Shown here piece after piece: positions 60,111-64,000 of a stretch of 64,000 nucleotides of DNA (position 1 is the first letter of the stretch; each line of letters starts with the position of its first letter). A model generated the notes under the pieces. The model searched no databases. It was given only the letters and a program-made list of their open reading frames with translations, and was not told where the DNA came from. A program made the position numbers and the translations under genes. Source of the stretch: Phoronis australis (Eukaryota > Phoronida > Phoronidae); assembly GCA_002633005.1 (NCBI GenBank), contig NMRA01000001.1, positions 3,044,997 through 3,108,996 on the forward strand, given 5' to 3'.

Positions 60111-63100
60111 CTGAAACTGAATGCAAAGTATTTTTGATATAATAGTGATCAGAATTCTAGCATTAAATTGCCACATTTTTGGGGGAAATAAAAACTGATA
60201 ATGGTTCAAAAGTAAACATGGGACTTCTCCAAAAAGAATTTAGCGGCAATGACCTGCTGACTCACAAGTAATTTGCAATCTCGTGCATTATTTGGGGGTT
60301 GCTTTGAAGGTATTACTTTGGTTTCCTATAAAGAAATGAGAAAATTATGAGATTTAACAGCCATGAGCATAGGAATAGATCATAGTCCTGGGCCAACAAG
60401 AACCAAGTGATTTTCATACAGTCTGGCTTACATTATAGTGAGGTTGTCAAGGTATTTGTGTTGACCCAGTTGGATTTTAGACAACTCCCAATGTATCTGA
60501 TATCTAATTAAAAGCCTTCACCACATGTGATTATCACAAATAATTTTGAAATCAAAGTTGCTATTTAAAGGTATTAAGGACATTGAAGACATTTCAATAA
60601 AACATTTACAGCTCATACATTTAGTAAATCTTGACTTTGCCAGAAGTCATGACACACGGATAACCTGACAAAATGTTTAGTGTAAGTAAAATATCACCAT
60701 CTTCAGATCTAAGAGTTGCATAAAATATAGTGCTCAAAGTTAATTGACCATACACGCTTTGAGGGCTGTTCCAGTAAAATCTGTATGGGAGGGGGGGAAG
60801 GCACCTTTTTTCACACCCACCACCCATATTTTTCATTTATTTCTTCAGTCTACCACCCGTAATTTTTTATAAGTTTGAAATGCAACCACCCGTTATTTTT
60901 TTTTTGTTCTTGTGGTTGACTGCATAGGCGCTTGAGTTTATCTGTTCCTCCATCACCACTAACGTCATTCATTACTAAGAAAACATATGTTTCATATATA
61001 TGTTTATTAGCCATCGAGAAATTCGAGCACCTGTGGTTAAATGGTGTTATGGGCATGCCGATGAGGAGATCGGAGGGAGTGAAAAAGTCGGAGCTCTTTG
61101 CAAGTTGCATTTTTGTTTCAGTTTTTGATTCTGTGCAGATTGTTTATAAAATTTAATAAAATTACCCACCATCAAACATTTATGGCCCAATGAAACAACA
61201 ACGACCTGTAAATTTTAATTTTTTTGAAGTACAACCACCAGCCATTTTGAATTTAAATCAAACGCAACCACCCATAAATTTTTATTTCAGTTGCCTTCCC
61301 CCCCTCCCACACAGTTTTTGCTAGAACAGCCCTGAGGGATTCTCCGCAATGACCGTACTCATCTAGACCGCAACGTTTGTCACAACCAGGACAAGACAGA
61401 AGGCAAGAAACAGCACCAAGTACCTGTAGTGATCTTGACCTTTGTAGGGGGTGCCACGCTGACTGATTTCTGGTCAATACCACATCCTGTTTGAGTGTAA
61501 TCAGTCATCTTAAAAAATACCTACAAGATACAGAACCTACATCATGCAAATGTTACAAGTGATATGACATTGTATTCATAATAAAAATTATTCACAAGCC
61601 CACAAATACGCAGTAGATTTAGGGAACTTAGTCGAGTCCCTATTTGGGACTGTTTCATGCAACGGGCACAGAGCAGCTCTACTAAGATGGCTTAGTTTAG
61701 AATCAACCTGAAAATTTAATCTGGGACTATCACCAGTAGCCATTGGTGATTTGCGATTGTTTTCTCTAATGTTTTACCTGAGCATAGGAGTTTTGGCCCA
61801 CACAAAAAGAATCTTCTGAGGGAAACCCATGAGACTTGTCTGGGTTATACTCATCAAAGTGTATGGTGGCCTTTAACACACACTCAAAGCTCTTTGGAAA
61901 CTTCTGACCTGTTTGTACCGCAAAAATGAACATTTGTCACAATCAGGACTTTAAAGAACAATATCTGGCAAAATAAATCCATACATACAAACTACCATGC
62001 AGTACGGAGGACAACATTCAGCTTTCTTTCATGTATTCAAAATAGTGGAATACTTTCCAGGGATTTCTATAAATTCTTTGCGACCATCACGCCATCAGAT
62101 TGTCATCTTTGTGTGGTGGAATTATGATATGATTCGCACAAAAATGTCCAATATCTCAAAATGTCCGTGAACTTGACCCATCTTGGACACCAGAATTAAA
62201 AAATGAGTCATGCAAAAGATTTCCGTTTTCTCACAATGCTAATGGGTTGTATGAATTAGTAACATGCAGCTAATAATTGAACTTTGACCCATATGCTGCT
62301 ATATGCCATTATTACTTTACCTATTGTCCAACAGAGGGTTCTTACATCAATTGGTGACTGGCTGACTGTACCACTGGATGGGTTAGCCTCTATTTGTTTA
62401 ATTGCTCCTCTAGAAAACAAAAAGAAACATTCATGTGGGATGCCTCACAACCAGGACAGCCAGGACCACACGGGAGGTCTCATAATCAGTGTTCTTTAAT
62501 CATTCTTTTGAGCATGTGTTTTTTACAATCATCAAAACTGAAAAAGAAGAGAATTGAAAGAACTGCATTCGTGATAACAGAAAATTTATGAGAAATAAAG
62601 ATTGGCTTTCTTGAAATCACATTTTACATTGGTTTATATGGAAATTGAATTTACAAATTAGCAAGCTCATGTTGGTTGAAAAAGAAAAATAGTTCATTTT
62701 CCAAAAATGATTAACCGACACTAATTGAGGGTCATTTAATTATATGTCATTTAATTATATGTAATTACAATGTTGTGTGGCCAATGGTTAAACACAACGA
62801 AAGACTGAATGAAGATTTTTTAAATACACTCGGCAACTTGTCAGTTAATGATTATCAATATTAATATAAGGATATTAATGACCAATTAGAATAATGATGA
62901 TTAGAAGAAATTACCATCATGATCTCCAGTGGTTCTCAACTGTTGTTGTTATATATGCGGACCAGAATTTTCCTGTGGAACTACTAAAACATTAACATAG
63001 ACTGAAACATGAAGTTTTATAATTTCTTTTTTAATTAAAATACTGGGCAAACTTTGACAATACGTAAATTAGCACTAGAAAAGAGTTTAGTGAATGCAAC

Positions 63101-63202
63101 TAACCTGTGAAAAAATGGCATGTTTACATAACAGTGAGAGAAAGAGTTTTTCACCGTCTCATTCAGTTTCAGTTCCAGTAAGATTTCAACTTTTGTTTCA
63201 CC
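60040..63202 (-). CDS. AP5M1: AP-5 complex subunit mu-1, C-terminal part (5' exons outside window)
   Basis: Five exons join in phase: 63202-63105, 62409-62346, 61903-61778, 61520-61424 and 60110-60040, giving the last 151 aa. They match the end of the mu-homology domain of AP5M1 (MUDENG, about 490 aa in human): ELKLNETVKNSF and NMPFFHRG; KFPKSFE; FFKMTDYTQTGCGIDQKSV; and NDYKIWNSHGD near the end. AP-5 is the late-endosomal adaptor that works with the spatacsin/spastizin complex in retrieval to the Golgi; the mu subunit's C-terminal domain is the likely cargo-binding part. The N-terminal two thirds should lie to the right of 64000. All splice sites are GT-AG. The stop is TGA at 60042-60040. 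Confidence 0.9.
61424..61520 (-). CDS. AP5M1: AP5M1 fourth-from-window-edge exon (DYTQTGC)
   Basis: 97 nt, phase 0 in and 1 out: VFFKMTDYTQTGCGIDQKSV and PPTKVKITT. LDYTLTGC..DQHSV of human aligns directly. Acceptor CTTGTAG, donor ACAG|GTACTT. Confidence 0.88.
61778..61903 (-). CDS. AP5M1: AP5M1 exon (KFPKSFE)
   Basis: 42 codons, phase 0 both sides: KFPKSFECVLKATIHF, then a polar loop and CVGQNSYAQ. The acceptor chosen is GGTCAG|AAG; the AG four bases upstream would put the frame out. Confidence 0.85.
62074..62172. repeat. Dispersed repeat copy in AP5M1 intron (pair with 63601-63696)
   Basis: Shares TTGTGTGGTGG and AATATCTCAAAATGTCC with intervening similarity to 63601-63696, same orientation. 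Family unknown. Confidence 0.65.
62346..62409 (-). CDS. AP5M1: AP5M1 exon (short, 64 nt)
   Basis: Phase 2 in, 0 out: completes Arg and encodes GAIKQIEANPSSGTVSQSPI plus Asp. It bridges HIPFYNRGPITHLE and the KFPKS region of human AP5M1. Acceptor TTTTCTAG, donor GAT|GTAAGA. Confidence 0.85.
63105..63202 (-). CDS. AP5M1: AP5M1 exon (first one visible in the window)
   Basis: 98 nt, phase 0 in and 2 out: GETKVEILLELKLNETVKNS and CYVNMPFFH, matching QLRITINLKLHESVKN of human. Acceptor CATTACAG, donor CACAG|GTTAGT. Confidence 0.88.
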
Positions 63203-64000
63203 CTGTAATGGAAAACAATTCATTTTGCCACTATGCCTACTGATGAAATATAAAAGACCAAAGTCATCACTTTCTTTTCAACAGCATGACCAAATAAGAG
63301 AATGCTGTCCTGGTTACTCATGCCAATATTTAACAGTTGACAGGATACAGGCTTAGTACCTTTTATTAAAGGACATATTTTAAAGCAAATTTTTTTTCTG
63401 AATTATTTCGTAAGCATCAAGTTTATACGGTGAATTATAGTCCAAAAATCGAGACAACATTGTATCTGGCAACAAACATTTTCCGACATAGCCGTGACAT
63501 GACGAAGTATGCCTTGTCACTAGATGGCGACGGAGTAGTTAGTGGACAGCGCTCAACATTATTGTGAGGGCATACGGTGAGATTTCACAGCAATTATGCA
63601 TTCTTTGGGATCATCATGTCATCAATTTGTCACTGTTGTGTGGTGGCATATTGAAGTGATTCACAGAAAGTTCAATATCTCAAAATGTCCATGAATGAAA
63701 GAAATTGCGTTTTGTCCCTGTCAGTTCTCGGGACCATCTTGCACACTAGGGTTAGCAACTGGATCACGCGAAACGATGCTTTTGTGCTCACACGACACCA
63801 AAGAAACGTAACTAGAATGTTGCATAATGCTCCAGTGTGAAATTGTTCTTTGCCAGCAAGTGATGCAGAAGCAGAAGACAGTAGTCACATGAGCAGACGT
63901 CATTAAGTCTCCTAATTCTACAGAGGATTCTACATTAGGTGTTGTCTACAATTACTGGTTTCTTCAAAGCAAACAAAAGGCATGGTGTATGAGGGGTGAA
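63203..64000 (-). other. AP5M1 upstream intron, right edge of window
   Basis: No further AP5M1 exon was found here; the preceding coding exon must lie past 64000. It contains the second copy (63601-63696) of the dispersed repeat seen at 62074-62172. Confidence 0.6.

Overview
The window is animal genomic DNA. Its genes are split by long GT-AG introns, intergenic and intronic DNA is AT-rich and full of small inverted-repeat elements, tRNA-derived SINE heads and degenerate tandem repeats, and every recognisable protein belongs to an animal family. The genes and repeat style suggest a marine invertebrate, perhaps a deuterostome such as a hemichordate or lancelet. No sequence here settles the species, and that placement is inference.

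Layout, left to right. (1) + strand, 1513-13428: a three-exon PPP1R27-like gene (199 aa: RVxF PP1-docking motif, ankyrin repeats, unusual acidic tail) with a 10.5 kb first intron. (2) 13.4-20.8 kb: no recognisable gene; a ~280 bp tandem array and several MITE-like elements, the last probably in the 3' UTR of the next gene. (3) - strand, 55685-20857: a complete phospholipase A1 DDHD1 gene rebuilt as 14 coding exons plus one alternative exon. All intron phases agree and the product is 736 aa. (4) + strand, 57758-58839: SMIM12 (86 aa) followed after 32 nt, in another frame of the same apparent exon, by an unrecognised 262 aa protein; a candidate dicistronic mRNA. (5) - strand, 63202-60040: the last five coding exons of AP5M1, the mu subunit of the AP-5 adaptor; its 5' part lies beyond the right edge.

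Most striking is DDHD1 exon 7, which exists as two 112-nt copies (7a and 7b) of the same phase. Each encodes its own version of the catalytic serine loop: GHSLG in 7a, AHSLG in 7b. Using both or neither breaks the frame, so they behave as mutually exclusive exons that would give two active-site variants of one lipase. The flanking introns hold a 53-bp near-perfect inverted repeat and two minisatellites.

The second notable feature is SMIM12/ORF2. The SMIM12 AUG has a weak context, the ORF2 AUG a strong one, the 256 nt before the ORF2 AUG contain no ATG in any frame, and an in-frame stop precedes ORF2. This is what translation of two proteins by leaky scanning would need. DDHD1 and AP5M1 also lie on human 14q22, so part of the gene neighbourhood may be ancestral.
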